From assembly GCF_001905345.1 (NCBI RefSeq), contig NZ_LFBV01000002.1, positions 868,001-932,000 of the forward strand: DNA of 64,000 nucleotides, written 5' to 3'. The stretch's first letter is position 1, and every line of letters starts with the position of its first letter. The notes beneath the pieces were generated by a model. It was not told where the DNA came from and ran no database searches. It worked only from the letters and a program-made list of their open reading frames with translations. Below, one piece after another: positions 40,889 to 50,513 of the stretch. A program made the position numbers and the translations under genes. The stretch comes from Streptomyces uncialis (GTDB taxonomy: Bacteria; Actinomycetota; Actinomycetes; Streptomycetales; Streptomycetaceae).

Positions 40889-43800
40889 GTGGCCAGACGC
40901 ACAAAACCGGGACGCGGCACGAAAGCCGTCCTGACCGCCGTGGTGACGGCGGGTTCCCTCGTCCTGGGCCTCGCCCCGGCGCACGCGGCGCAGCCCGGCC
41001 CGTCGCCGTCGGCCGCCGCCTACCGGGCCAAGGCCGACAGCGGGGTCCGCGCGGACCTCGACCGCACCGGCAGGGCGACCTTCTGGGTGACCCTGGACGA
41101 CGAGGCCACCCTGCCGTCCGGCGTCGCGGCACGGACCAAGGCGGAACGCGGGCGGACCGTGTTCACGGCGAAGCGGGCCCACGCCCGCGAGGCCCAGGCT
41201 CCGCTGAAGGCCCTGCTGGACGGCGCGGGGGCGACGTACGAGTCGTTCTGGATCACCAACACCCTCAAGGTCACCGCCGACCGGGACCTCGCCCGGCGGA
41301 TCGCGGCCCGGCCGGAGGTCACCGCGCTGAACCCGGACGAGGCGGTCTCCGTCGCCGACACGGGCAAGGCGACCGCCCCTGTGAGGACGGCCACGCCTGC
41401 GAAGGCGTCCGAGGTCCGCAAGGCACCCAGGACGCCTGAGGCAGGCACGGCATCCGAGAACCGCGAGGCAAGCAAGGCATCCGGGGCGTCCGGGGCGGGC
41501 AAGGCGTCCGAGTCCCGTGCCGCCGCCGCGGGCAAGGCCGCCGCCGCGCCCGCCGACGAAGCGGTGTGGAACATCGAGCGGATCAACGCCCCCCGGGTCT
41601 GGTCCGAGTTCGGGGTCCGGGGCGAGGGCATCGTCGTCGCGGACATCGGCACCGGGGTCGGGCTGGAGCATCCGGCGCTGCGCGACCGGTACCGGGGGCT
41701 GACGGCCGACGGCAGCTACGAGCACGCGTACAGCTGGTACGACCCGATGAACTACTGTCCCGGGAACGCGCCCTGCGACACCTCCTTCGTGGGCACCTCG
41801 GCCGTGGGCGTCATGGTCGGTGACAACGGTCCGGGGCACCGGATCGGTGTCGCTCCCGACGCGGACTGGATCGCCGCCAAGGCGTGCCAGGCGATGGGCT
41901 GCGCCGTGGACTCGATCCTGCGGGCCGGGCAGTGGATGATCGCGCCGACCGACGCGAGGGGCGCCAACCCCCGCCCGGACCTCGCACCGCACGTGGTGAA
42001 CAACTCCTGGTGGGTGAACAACACCAACGCCTGGTTCAAGCCGGTCCTCCAGGCGTGGCGGGACGCGGGCATCTTCGCCTCGTTCCCCAACGACGGGGGC
42101 GGCCCCCGCTGCGAGTCGGCGATCGGTGTCAGCGGATACGCGGACGCCTATGTCACCACGACCTTCGGCGCCGACGGCGCCCTGCACGCCGAGTCGGCGC
42201 GCGGCTCGGGCGAGAACGGCGCGGTGAAGCCCAACATCGCGGCGCCCGGGGTCAACATCCGCAGCGCCGGACGGGACGGCGGCTACGCCCTCGTCACCGG
42301 GCCGGGGATGGCCGCGTCGCACACGGCCGGGACGGTGGCGCTGCTCTGGTCGCTGGCGCCCGGCCTGCGGGGCAAGGTGGCGGAGACCGAGCGGGTGCTC
42401 GACGGCTCGGCGATCGATGTGGACGACACGAGCTGCGGCGGCACGCCGGCCGACAACAACGTCTGGGGTGAGGGCAAGCTCGACGCCCGTGCCGCCGCCG
42501 CGGCGATCCCCGCCGCGCTGCACGGCTCCGCCGGTGGCACGGTGACCTCGGGCGGCGGACCGCTGGCCGAGGCGGCCGTGGCCTTCTCCGGTCCGACGAA
42601 GGCGCGGGTGCGCAGCGACGCCTCCGGCGCCTACCGCGCGCCGGTCCTGGCGCCGGGCGACTACACGGTCACCACCACGCTGTTCGGCTATCTGAGCCGT
42701 ACGGCGCCGATCACCGTCGGCGCGGGCGGGCACGTCACCCACGATGTGGCCCTGGACGAGGCGCCGATGGCGCGGCTCACCGGACGGGTCACCACCGCGT
42801 CCGAGCCCGAGGGGAACGCGCTGGTCGCCGTCGCGGGGACATCCGCGTCCGTGCGCACCGCGCGGGACGGCAGTTGGGCGCTGCGGGTGCCGCACGGTAC
42901 GCACGGCCTGACGGTGACCGCCGACCACCGCTGTGCCGAGACCTCGACCGTCCAGGTCGGGGTGACCGGTGACACCGTCCGGGACGTCGGTCTCACCCGG
43001 CGGACCGATGTGTTCGGCACCACCTGCACGGTGGAGAGCGGCAGGGCGTTCCCGACCGGGGACACGAAACTGCCGTTCCATATGCCCAGTTTCTCCATGT
43101 CCACCTTCGATCTGCCGTTCCCGGTCCCGTTCTACGGCCGTACGTACCGCAAGGCCACCGCGTCGCTCGCCGGGGTGCTCGGCTTCGGGCGGATGAGCAC
43201 CCGGGCCAGGAGCGCGCCGCTGCCGGACATCAGCGTGCCCGACGGGGCGGTCTACGCGTTCTGGGACGATCTGGCCGCGGAGGCCGATTCGGGGGTGTAC
43301 TGGTCGGCGGGCGGCACCGCGCCGCACCGCACCGTCACCGTCGAGTGGCGGAACATGCGGCTCATCATGAGCAATCCGCAGGAGCGGGTCTCGTTCTCCG
43401 TGGTGGTCTCGGAGGACGGCACCGCGTCGTCCCACTACAAGAACGTGACCGGGGCGAAGGCCAACGGTTCCAGCGCCGGGATCGGCGTGGAGAACGCGAC
43501 CGGCACGGACGCGCTGCACTACTCCAACGACGAGGGTCTTCTGCGCGACGGGATGAGCATCCACTACCGCACGAACAGCGCGGTGGTCGCGGGCAAGGTC
43601 ACCGACGGCAACGACGGCGAGCCGGTCGCCGGGGCCACCGTGACGGCCGGGGGACGCAGCGACACCACGGGACCCGACGGCCGCTACGCGTTCCAGGTCC
43701 CGGCGCCGGACGCGCATCAGGTGACGGTGAGCGCCCCGGACCACACCTCCACCGAACGGCGGCTGACCGTCGAGCCCGGCGGGACGACCGTGACCGATTT

Positions 43801-44611
43801 CGCCCTCGACACCGGGCGGGTCACCGCCGACACGGCGTCGCTGCATCTCGTCGTCCCGCCCGGGGAGCGGCGGGTGCGGACCGTGGAACTGGCGAACTCC
43901 GGCTCCGTGACCCCGTACAAGATCGCGGAACGCGGGGACCAGCGCTGGGTGTCGGTCGATCCGCCGTCGGGTGAACTGGCCGCGGGGGCGCGCAAGTCGC
44001 TCGGCGTACGGTTCGACACCACGGGGGTGGCCCCGGGTACGACGCTCACCGGGACCTTGCGGCTGAGCACCTGGAGCGGACGGAAGCCGGTGATCGACAT
44101 CCCGGTCACGGTGGTCGTGCCCGCCTACCGGGCGGCTGTCGACGCGGGAGCCACCGGCGCCCTCACCGACGCGCACGGCGACACCTGGACCCCCGACCGG
44201 GCGTACACCGCCGGAAGCCACGGTTACCTCGGTACGAGCACCCGGCAGACCACGACCCGGACGCTCACTGGGAGCCCGCTCCACGACCCCGCCCTGTACC
44301 GCACGGCACGCCAGGGGATGTACGAGTACCGCTTCGACACCGTCCCGAACGGCACCTACCGGGTGGAGCTCGGGTTCGCCGAACTCGCCGACCAGCGGCC
44401 TTCGCAGCGCGTCTTCGACGTGATGGCCGAGGGCGAGCTGTTCGTCACGGATCTCGATCCGGCGCGGGAGGCGGGCGTACGGGCCACGCATGACCGGGCG
44501 TTCACGGTACGGGTCACCGACGGGCAGCTGAATCTGCGGTTCGTCACCAACTCCGGGAAGACACTGGTCAATTCGGTACGCGTCACCGAACGGTCCGATC
44601 TGACCGGCTGA
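40889..44611 (+). CDS. secreted subtilase pseudoprotease (catalytic residues lost)
   Basis: 1240-residue tandem paralogue of the upstream protease. It starts at GTG 40889 within the same 20-nt context (gagagttcgtggccagacgc) and has a signal peptide ending near APAHAA. It keeps the propeptide, S8 fold and C-terminal domains without frameshift. The active site is dismantled: Asp is Gly254 (ADIGTGV), the catalytic His is Val301 (FVGTSAV), Ser is Gly473 (TGPGMAAS), and the oxyanion region GNSG is NDGGG. A Lys/Ala/Ser-rich linker of about 65 residues (about 160-225) is inserted between propeptide and core. It probably acts as a binding or scaffold protein, or as an inhibitor or chaperone of the active copy. 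Confidence 0.92.
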   Translation: MARRTKPGRGTKAVLTAVVTAGSLVLGLAPAHAAQPGPSPSAAAYRAKADSGVRADLDRTGRATFWVTLDDEATLPSGVAARTKAERGRTVFTAKRAHAREAQAPLKALLDGAGATYESFWITNTLKVTADRDLARRIAARPEVTALNPDEAVSVADTGKATAPVRTATPAKASEVRKAPRTPEAGTASENREASKASGASGAGKASESRAAAAGKAAAAPADEAVWNIERINAPRVWSEFGVRGEGIVVADIGTGVGLEHPALRDRYRGLTADGSYEHAYSWYDPMNYCPGNAPCDTSFVGTSAVGVMVGDNGPGHRIGVAPDADWIAAKACQAMGCAVDSILRAGQWMIAPTDARGANPRPDLAPHVVNNSWWVNNTNAWFKPVLQAWRDAGIFASFPNDGGGPRCESAIGVSGYADAYVTTTFGADGALHAESARGSGENGAVKPNIAAPGVNIRSAGRDGGYALVTGPGMAASHTAGTVALLWSLAPGLRGKVAETERVLDGSAIDVDDTSCGGTPADNNVWGEGKLDARAAAAAIPAALHGSAGGTVTSGGGPLAEAAVAFSGPTKARVRSDASGAYRAPVLAPGDYTVTTTLFGYLSRTAPITVGAGGHVTHDVALDEAPMARLTGRVTTASEPEGNALVAVAGTSASVRTARDGSWALRVPHGTHGLTVTADHRCAETSTVQVGVTGDTVRDVGLTRRTDVFGTTCTVESGRAFPTGDTKLPFHMPSFSMSTFDLPFPVPFYGRTYRKATASLAGVLGFGRMSTRARSAPLPDISVPDGAVYAFWDDLAAEADSGVYWSAGGTAPHRTVTVEWRNMRLIMSNPQERVSFSVVVSEDGTASSHYKNVTGAKANGSSAGIGVENATGTDALHYSNDEGLLRDGMSIHYRTNSAVVAGKVTDGNDGEPVAGATVTAGGRSDTTGPDGRYAFQVPAPDAHQVTVSAPDHTSTERRLTVEPGGTTVTDFALDTGRVTADTASLHLVVPPGERRVRTVELANSGSVTPYKIAERGDQRWVSVDPPSGELAAGARKSLGVRFDTTGVAPGTTLTGTLRLSTWSGRKPVIDIPVTVVVPAYRAAVDAGATGALTDAHGDTWTPDRAYTAGSHGYLGTSTRQTTTRTLTGSPLHDPALYRTARQGMYEYRFDTVPNGTYRVELGFAELADQRPSQRVFDVMAEGELFVTDLDPAREAGVRATHDRAFTVRVTDGQLNLRFVTNSGKTLVNSVRVTERSDLTG

Positions 44612-44632
44612 GCGAGGAGGACACCTCACGAT

Positions 44633-44668
44633 CGTGCGGACCGGGCGCCTGGGCGGCCGGTCCGCACG
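44633..44668. terminator. bidirectional terminator, 12-bp stem
   Basis: cgtgcggaccgg (44633-44644) and ccggtccgcacg (44657-44668) are perfect complements with a 12-nt loop, between two convergent genes. Confidence 0.75.
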
Positions 44669-44721
44669 GTCGTTCCCGTCAGGTCCCGCCGTGGCCGACC
44701 TGTCGTGTCCCAGGGGCGCGG

Positions 44722-46284
44722 TCAGTCCCGGCGCAGCACGGCCCGGCCGACCGCCGGGATCTCGAAGAAGTAGCGCAGGGTGCCTGCCGGGGTGAGTGTC
44801 AGCTCGATCGGGATGTTGTGGTCGCAGCGGTTGGCGCGGTTGCTGTCGAGCTGCTCCCGGACGACGAGTTCGCCGCCGTCGCGTGATTCGAGGACCCATT
44901 CGCCCCCGCATTCCAGGGTGGGGTAGTCGACGGTGGCGACCGGCTCGCCCAGTTCCAGCTCCGTGCCGGGGAAGACGGCCTTGACGGGGTACGACAGGCC
45001 GTTGTCCTGTTCCACCGTGCCGCGCCAGGTGCCGCCGAGTGCGGTGTCCCCGGGCGGGGCGGAGCTGCCCGCGGTGGGCGCGGGACGCGGCGGTGAGCCG
45101 CCGTCCAGGCCGGTGCCGGGGTCCGTCTGACGCATCAGCAGGACACCGGTGAGCGCGCCCGCGAGCAGCAGCACCACGGTGGTCAGTCCGAGGACCACCA
45201 CCCGCTGGCGGTCGGCGGTCCGTCCGGGCGCCGCTGTCGGCCCGTACCCGGCCGCCGGGGCGGGCGGCAGGGGAGGGAGGGGCGGCGGGGGCCGCCCGGG
45301 AGGCCCCGGCGGCTGCGGGACGCCGGCGGGGAAGGCGGGGGCGGTCGGGCTGTAGGGCACGACCGTCGGCGCGGTGTCCAGGGTGTACGACAGGAGGTCC
45401 GGGTCGTGCAGCCGGGAGGCGAGACGGTCCACGTGCCCGGCGATGTCCGGGGGCAGATAGGACCGGGAGCCGCGGGTGGCGGTGTCCCGGGTGCGGTGCA
45501 TGATGTCCGCCGAGGTGGGCCGCTGGGACGGTTCGGGGTCCAGACAGGACCGGACGAGGTCCCGCAGCCCGCCGGTGATCCCGTACAGGTCGGGGGCCTG
45601 GGACAGCACGGCGAGCAGTCCGGCGACCCCGGAGTCGTCGGCGGTGGTGAACGGGGTGCGGCCCGTCGCGGCGAACGCGAGGACCAGGCCGAGGCAGAAC
45701 ACGTCGCTGGCCCCGGTGATCGAGGCACCGGTCAGCTGCTCGGGGGACATGAAGCCCGGGGAGCCGACGACGACGCCGGTGCCCGTCATCCGTCCGCCCT
45801 CGACGGCACGCGCTATCCCGAAGTCGATCAGCGCGGGACCGTCCAGGCCCAGCAGCACGTTCGACGGTTTGACGTCCCGGTGGATCAGTGACCGCCGGTG
45901 CAGGGTGTCGAGGGCCTGCGCCAGACCGAACGCCAGGGCCCGTACCGAACCGCCGGGCAGCGGACCGAACCGCTCGGTGGCGTCCTGGAGCGAGATCGAG
46001 GGGAAGTACACGGTCGCCACCCAGGGAACGGCGGCCTGGGTGTCGGCGCCGAGCACCCGTACCGTCCAGGGGCTGGACGCCGTGCGGGCGGCCTCCACCT
46101 CGCGGGCGAACCGGCGGCGGAACTCGCCGTCGACCGCCAGTTCGGGGCGGATCATCTTCACCGCCGCCCACTGCCCGCGCGCGTCCCGGCCCAGGTAGAC
46201 CCGCCCCATACCGCCCGCGCCGAGGCGGCCGACCAGGGCGTAGGACCCCACGGTTCGCGGGTCTTCGCCGCTCAGCCGTTCCAT
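44722..46284 (-). CDS. transmembrane Ser/Thr protein kinase
   Basis: 520-residue kinase. The catalytic domain (about 10-265) has VGRLGAGGMGRVYLG, the lysine in AAVKMIRPE, HRDVKPSNVLL, DFGIAR and GSPGFMSPEQL. A Pro-rich juxtamembrane segment (about 305-350) leads to one transmembrane helix (VVVLGLTTVVLLLAGALTGVLL, about 360-385). The extracellular part (about 390-520) has a beta-rich domain starting LGGTWRGTVEQDNG with a Cys pair (TLECGGEW, NRCDHNI), not PASTA repeats. That domain is the likely ligand sensor. ATG 46284 follows gagggg. It is convergent with the pseudoprotease gene, and a cell-surface link between them is speculative. Confidence 0.92.
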   Translation of the reverse strand: MERLSGEDPRTVGSYALVGRLGAGGMGRVYLGRDARGQWAAVKMIRPELAVDGEFRRRFAREVEAARTASSPWTVRVLGADTQAAVPWVATVYFPSISLQDATERFGPLPGGSVRALAFGLAQALDTLHRRSLIHRDVKPSNVLLGLDGPALIDFGIARAVEGGRMTGTGVVVGSPGFMSPEQLTGASITGASDVFCLGLVLAFAATGRTPFTTADDSGVAGLLAVLSQAPDLYGITGGLRDLVRSCLDPEPSQRPTSADIMHRTRDTATRGSRSYLPPDIAGHVDRLASRLHDPDLLSYTLDTAPTVVPYSPTAPAFPAGVPQPPGPPGRPPPPLPPLPPAPAAGYGPTAAPGRTADRQRVVVLGLTTVVLLLAGALTGVLLMRQTDPGTGLDGGSPPRPAPTAGSSAPPGDTALGGTWRGTVEQDNGLSYPVKAVFPGTELELGEPVATVDYPTLECGGEWVLESRDGGELVVREQLDSNRANRCDHNIPIELTLTPAGTLRYFFEIPAVGRAVLRRD

Positions 46285-46502
46285 CCGCCGTCCCCTCAAG
46301 AACCGCCGCCCCCGCCGCGCCGTCCCGGAGATCCTGACAGACCATCCGGGACGGTGTCAGTCGCTCCGCGCGCTTCCTGACGCGGTGTGTGCACCGCATG
46401 TGCGTATGCCCGGCCACCCGGTCCGGTACCCGGGGAGGACCCAGGGACGGCCTGAGTACCCGCACTCACGCCATGGCCGGATTCCGTTCCTAGTCTGCTG
46501 CC

Positions 46503-47531
46503 ATGAACAGACAGAAGGCGGTGGCCGACGACAGCGCGCGTGTCGGCATCACCGGTGTGGGGGCCTTCCTTCCCGGGCGTGTCGTGGATTCGGAGCGGTT
46601 GCGGCGGCGGGTCGCCCCGGCGGGCGGGCCGCCGCTGCCCGCCGGGATCTTCGAGCGGGCGACGGGCATCGTCAGCCGGCGGGCCGCGGGCCCGGACGAG
46701 TTCGCGTCGACCCTGGCGGTGGCCGCCGCGCGGGACGCGCTGCGCGGCGCCGGGCTCGGTCCGGCGGACATCGATCTGCTGGTCTTCGCCTCCGCGAGCC
46801 GCGACATGGTGGAACCGGCGACCGCGCACATCGTGCAGGACGCGCTGGGCTCCCGGGCGCACGCCCTGGACGTCACCAACGCCTGCAACAGCTTCGTCAA
46901 CGGTATCGACACGGCACGGGCGATGATCCTGGCCGGGCGGGCCCGGCGGGCCCTGGTCGTCACCGGGGAGACCCCGAGCCGGGCGGTGCGCGACACCCCG
47001 GCGGACCTCGCGGAGTTCCGCGACGGCTTCGCCGGGTACACGTTCGGCGACGCGGGCGCGGCCGTCGTACTGGAGCGCGTGACGCGTGGCGGCATCCTCG
47101 ACGTGGACGGCGAGACGTACTCCGAGCACTGGCGGGCGGGAGGGATACCCGGCGGCGGCTCACGCCATCCGCGCGGCGACGAGCACTCGTACTTCCGGGG
47201 CGACGGCAGCGAACTGCGGGGGGTGTTCGAGCGGATCGGCCCCCCGGTGCTGGACCGGACACGGGCCCGTACCGGACTGGAGTGGACGGACTTCCGGTAC
47301 GTGCTGACGCATCAGGTGACGGTGCCGTTCCTGGAGCGGTTCGTGGCACTCACCGGGGTGCCCGAGGACCGGCTGGTGGTCACGGTCGCGGAGCTGGGCA
47401 ATGTCGCGAGCGCCAGCCTGGGCGTGCAGCTCGCCCGGGTGCACGGCACGCTGCGCGCCGGGGACCGGGTGCTGTTCGTCGGGCTCGGCGGCGGGGTCAG
47501 CATCATGACGCTGGTCTGGGAGCACGTATGA
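46503..47531 (+). CDS. KAS III / OleA-like thiolase-fold condensing enzyme
   Basis: 342-residue condensing enzyme with the full Cys-His-Asn triad: Cys128 in VTNACNSF, His270 in LTHQVTV and Asn300 in ELGNVASAS. ATG 46503 opens a six-gene operon in which every junction overlaps by 1-7 nt. KAS III proteins join acyl-CoA to malonyl-ACP; the OleA branch performs head-to-head Claisen condensation of two acyl-CoAs to a beta-keto acid. With an OleC-like ligase and an OleD-like reductase downstream, the OleA reading is favoured, although the OleA base Glu could not be verified by eye. Confidence 0.87.
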   Translation: MNRQKAVADDSARVGITGVGAFLPGRVVDSERLRRRVAPAGGPPLPAGIFERATGIVSRRAAGPDEFASTLAVAAARDALRGAGLGPADIDLLVFASASRDMVEPATAHIVQDALGSRAHALDVTNACNSFVNGIDTARAMILAGRARRALVVTGETPSRAVRDTPADLAEFRDGFAGYTFGDAGAAVVLERVTRGGILDVDGETYSEHWRAGGIPGGGSRHPRGDEHSYFRGDGSELRGVFERIGPPVLDRTRARTGLEWTDFRYVLTHQVTVPFLERFVALTGVPEDRLVVTVAELGNVASASLGVQLARVHGTLRAGDRVLFVGLGGGVSIMTLVWEHV

Positions 47532-48268
47532 GCACCCTGTGGGTGGTGGTGCCCGCGCACCAGGAGGCCGGCCGGATCGGGGACACCCTGACCGCGCTGG
47601 CCGCGCAGCGGGACCGGGACTTCCAGCTCGTCGTCGTCGACAACGCCTCCGTGGACGGCACGGCGGCGATCGCCCGCGACTTCGCGCGGCGGGCGCCGTT
47701 CCCGGTCCATGTGCTCCAGGAACCGGAGAAGGGGGTGGGCTGCGCGGTCGACACCGGGTTCCGGTACGCCATCGGGCACGGTGCCGGGCTGCTCGCCCGG
47801 ACCGACGCGGACTGTCTGCCCCGACCGGGCTGGACGGCCGCCGCGCGGACGGCGCTGGACCGGGGCGCGCAGCTGGTGTGCGGGCGGGTCGACGCGCGCC
47901 GCGACGAGCACGGGCCGCTGGGACGGGCCGGGTTCAGGGCCCTGGTGCGGGTCGCCGCGTTCTTCGGGCGGATACGGCCCGCGCACCACCGGCGGCACGG
48001 TTATCTCACCCCGTACCGGATGCACGCGGGCAACAACATGGCCGTCACCGCCGAGCTGTACCAGCGCGTCGGGGGCATGCCCCGGCGCCCCTCCCCCACC
48101 GACCGGCTGTTCCTGAACCGGGTACGCCGGCACAGTGCCGCCATCGTCCATGTCCGCGGCATGGTCGTGGAGAACTCCACCCGGCGGCTGCGCGCCTACG
48201 GGATCGTCGCCACCGCCCGCTGGTACCTCGACCGGGGACCCGGCCGTCATGGGGAGGACCCCCGCTGA
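47528..48268 (+). CDS. family 2 glycosyltransferase
   Basis: 246-residue GT-A fold protein: LWVVVPAHQEAGRIGDTL, the DNASVDGT nucleotide-sugar segment, and the DxD-like ARTDADCLP. ATG 47528 overlaps the KAS stop (ATGA). There is no membrane segment. It is clearly paralogous to the GT2 gene at 49740: both share DTGFRYAIGHGA and ARTDADCLP. In the operon it may transfer sugar to the lipid product, or one of the pair may have another transfer role. Confidence 0.87.
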   Translation: MSTLWVVVPAHQEAGRIGDTLTALAAQRDRDFQLVVVDNASVDGTAAIARDFARRAPFPVHVLQEPEKGVGCAVDTGFRYAIGHGAGLLARTDADCLPRPGWTAAARTALDRGAQLVCGRVDARRDEHGPLGRAGFRALVRVAAFFGRIRPAHHRRHGYLTPYRMHAGNNMAVTAELYQRVGGMPRRPSPTDRLFLNRVRRHSAAIVHVRGMVVENSTRRLRAYGIVATARWYLDRGPGRHGEDPR

Positions 48269-49743
48269 TGCTCGACGCCCTCACCCACGCGCTGCGCGCC
48301 GCGCCCGGCCGCCCGGCGCTCCTCAAGGCCACCCGCACCGGCCGGACCCGGGTGCTCGCCACCCGCGGGGACCTGGCCGAGCTCGCCGACCGGTACGCCG
48401 CCGCCCTGCACGCGCGGGGCATCGGGCCCGGGGGCACGGTCGGCGTCGCGGTCCGCCCCGGTCCCCGCGCGCTGGCGGTGCTGCTCGCCGCGCACCGGCT
48501 CGGGCTGCGCGCGGCGGTCCTCGACCCCGGCGCGGGACCCGAGGTGCTGCGGGCCCGGCTCGCGCTGGCCCGGCCGGACGTCGTGCTCGCGGACGCCGCC
48601 GCCCAGGCCGTCGCCGGGTGGGCCCGCCCGCTCGCCCGCCGGGCCCGGCTCGCGCTGCCCGAGCTGGCGGACCTGGGCCCGGTGGCCACCGTCGGCCCCC
48701 GGCTGCCGGGCTGCGCCCCCGCGCTGGACACCGGCGCGCGCACCGACGGGCTGCCGCGTCCGGTGGACGGCGACGGGGACGCGGTCGTCGTCTTCACGTC
48801 CGGCACCACGGCCCTGCCCCGCGCGGTGGTCCACACCCGGTCGTCGCTGGCCGCCGGGATGGCGACGGTCGCGGAACTGGTGCGTCCGGAGCCCGGCCGT
48901 CCGGTGCTGGGCGGGACGTTCTTCGTCCTCGTCCCGTCGCTGGCGAGCGGCGCCCCGGTCGCCCTGCCCGCCCGCTCCCCCCGGCCCCTGGCCCGGCAAC
49001 TGCGCCGGCTGACCCCGCAGGCCACCTATCTGACGCCGCCTCAGCTCCGGGCGGCGCTCGACGTGGGCGCGCGGTTCTCCGGGCGGGTGTGGACGGGTTC
49101 CGCCCCGGCGGGCGCCGCGCTGCTCGGCCGGGTACGGGCCGCGGGCGCCGACGAGGCGTGGGGGGTGTACGCGCTGACCGAGCTGTTCCCGGCGGCGGCC
49201 GTGGAGGCCGCCGAGAAGGCCGCGTTCACCGGGGACGGCGATCTCGTCGGTGCCCCGCTGCCCGGGGTGGTGACCGGCTCGGGTCCGGACGGTGAGCTGC
49301 TGCTGTCCGGTCCCGCGGCCCGCGACCGCTATCTGGGCGCGGCGCCGGACCCCTGGGTCGCCACCGGGGACCGGGCCCGGCTGGAAGGGGGCCGGATCGT
49401 ACTGGAGGGACGGTTGAAGGACATGGTCCTGAGAGGGGCGGAGAACATCTACCCGGGACTCTACGAACCGGCGTTGCACATACCGGGCGTCGCGCTCGCC
49501 GTACTGGTGGGCGTCCCGGCCGGGGACGGCGACGAACGGCTCGTCGCCGTCGTCCAGCCCGAACCGGGCGCGGCCCCGGACCGGGTACGGGCCGCCCTGA
49601 GCGGACCGCTGGACCGGATGGGCGGGGCCCGGCCGGACGCGCTGCTGCTCGCGGACGTACCGCTGTCCGGACGCTCCTCGAAGCCCGACCGGGCGGCCAC
49701 GGCCAAGCTCGCCGCGACCCGGCTGGCCGGAGCGGTCCGGTGA
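48268..49743 (+). CDS. AMP-dependent ligase / OleC-like adenylating enzyme
   Basis: 491-residue ANL enzyme. Motifs: VVVFTSGTTALPRAVVHT (P-loop, Ala-Leu-Pro-Arg where Gly-x-Pro-Lys is usual), AWGVYALTELFP, WVATGDRARLEGGRIVLEGRLKDMV and a C-terminal LSGRSSKPDRAA carrying the lysine. ATG 48268 overlaps the GT2 stop by 1 nt. OleC-type members cyclise beta-hydroxy acids to beta-lactones through an acyl-adenylate; other members make acyl-CoA. Gene context with KAS III and an SDR reductase favours OleC, but the protein is about 60 residues shorter than typical OleC. Confidence 0.83.
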   Translation: MLDALTHALRAAPGRPALLKATRTGRTRVLATRGDLAELADRYAAALHARGIGPGGTVGVAVRPGPRALAVLLAAHRLGLRAAVLDPGAGPEVLRARLALARPDVVLADAAAQAVAGWARPLARRARLALPELADLGPVATVGPRLPGCAPALDTGARTDGLPRPVDGDGDAVVVFTSGTTALPRAVVHTRSSLAAGMATVAELVRPEPGRPVLGGTFFVLVPSLASGAPVALPARSPRPLARQLRRLTPQATYLTPPQLRAALDVGARFSGRVWTGSAPAGAALLGRVRAAGADEAWGVYALTELFPAAAVEAAEKAAFTGDGDLVGAPLPGVVTGSGPDGELLLSGPAARDRYLGAAPDPWVATGDRARLEGGRIVLEGRLKDMVLRGAENIYPGLYEPALHIPGVALAVLVGVPAGDGDERLVAVVQPEPGAAPDRVRAALSGPLDRMGGARPDALLLADVPLSGRSSKPDRAATAKLAATRLAGAVR

Positions 49744-50513
49744 ACGCGACCGGCACGCCGTCGCTGTGGGTCGTGGTGCCCGCGTTCGACGAGGAGTCCG
49801 CGATCGGCGGCACGCTCGCCGCACTCGCCGCGCAGAGCGATCCGGGGTTCACCCTGGTCGTCGTGGACAACGCGTCGACCGACGGGACCGCCGGGCTGGT
49901 CCGCCGCTTCGCCGCCACGGCGCCGTTCCCCGTCCGGCTGCTGCACGAGCCGCAGCGCGGCACCGGATGCGCCGCCGACACCGGGTTCCGCTACGCGATC
50001 GGGCACGGCGCCACGCTGCTCGCCCGCACCGACGCCGACTGCCTGCCCGCCCGCGACTGGGTCGCCGCCGCGAAGGACGAACTGGCGCGGGGCACGGAAC
50101 TGGCCTGCGGACGCAGTGTGCCCCGCCCCGACGAGTCACCGTCGTTCGCCGAACGCGTGGTGCTCCCGGCGGTGGTACGGATGACGGCGCTGTACGGGCG
50201 CTACCGCCGCGCCCACCGCCACCCGCGCTACCGCGCCCCGTACGTGCTGTGCCACGGACACAACATCGCCCTCACCGCCGATCTGTATCTGCGGTGCGGC
50301 GGCGCGCCCCGGACCCCGCTCGCGGGCCCGCCCGAGGACGTCGTCCTGCTCAACCGGGCCCGTGAGCACAGCGACCGGATCGCGCGGGCCGAGGGGATGG
50401 TCGTCCGCGCGAGTCTGCGGCGGCTGCGGGCGTGGGGGCCGCGCCGGACCCTGCTGTGGTGCTGGGACCGGCGCTACCGGCCCGCCGACGAGCGGAAGGT
50501 GCACGTCCGTTGA
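49740..50513 (+). CDS. family 2 glycosyltransferase (paralogue of 47528-48268)
   Basis: 257-residue GT2 enzyme starting at GTG 49740, overlapping the ligase stop (GTGA). Motifs: LWVVVPAFDEESAIGGTL, DNASTDGT and LLARTDADCLPA. It is close to the first GT2 over the whole nucleotide-binding half, but its C-terminal acceptor half differs (RAPYVLCHGHNIALTADLYL). Two paralogues flanking the adenylating enzyme suggest two successive sugar transfers or a heteromer. Confidence 0.87.
   Translation: MNATGTPSLWVVVPAFDEESAIGGTLAALAAQSDPGFTLVVVDNASTDGTAGLVRRFAATAPFPVRLLHEPQRGTGCAADTGFRYAIGHGATLLARTDADCLPARDWVAAAKDELARGTELACGRSVPRPDESPSFAERVVLPAVVRMTALYGRYRRAHRHPRYRAPYVLCHGHNIALTADLYLRCGGAPRTPLAGPPEDVVLLNRAREHSDRIARAEGMVVRASLRRLRAWGPRRTLLWCWDRRYRPADERKVHVR

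Noticed and set aside
40889..44611. Second subtilase considered a pseudogene
   Set aside because: There is no frameshift or stop over 3.7 kb, and the signal peptide, start context and all domains are kept. Called a pseudoprotease instead.
40877..46465. A 1862-codon open frame on the minus strand opposite the second subtilase and through the kinase gene
   Set aside because: It has no recognisable motif, its composition is Arg/Gly/Pro/His-rich, and it lies antisense to clear genes. In such high-GC DNA antisense frames stay open by third-position bias.
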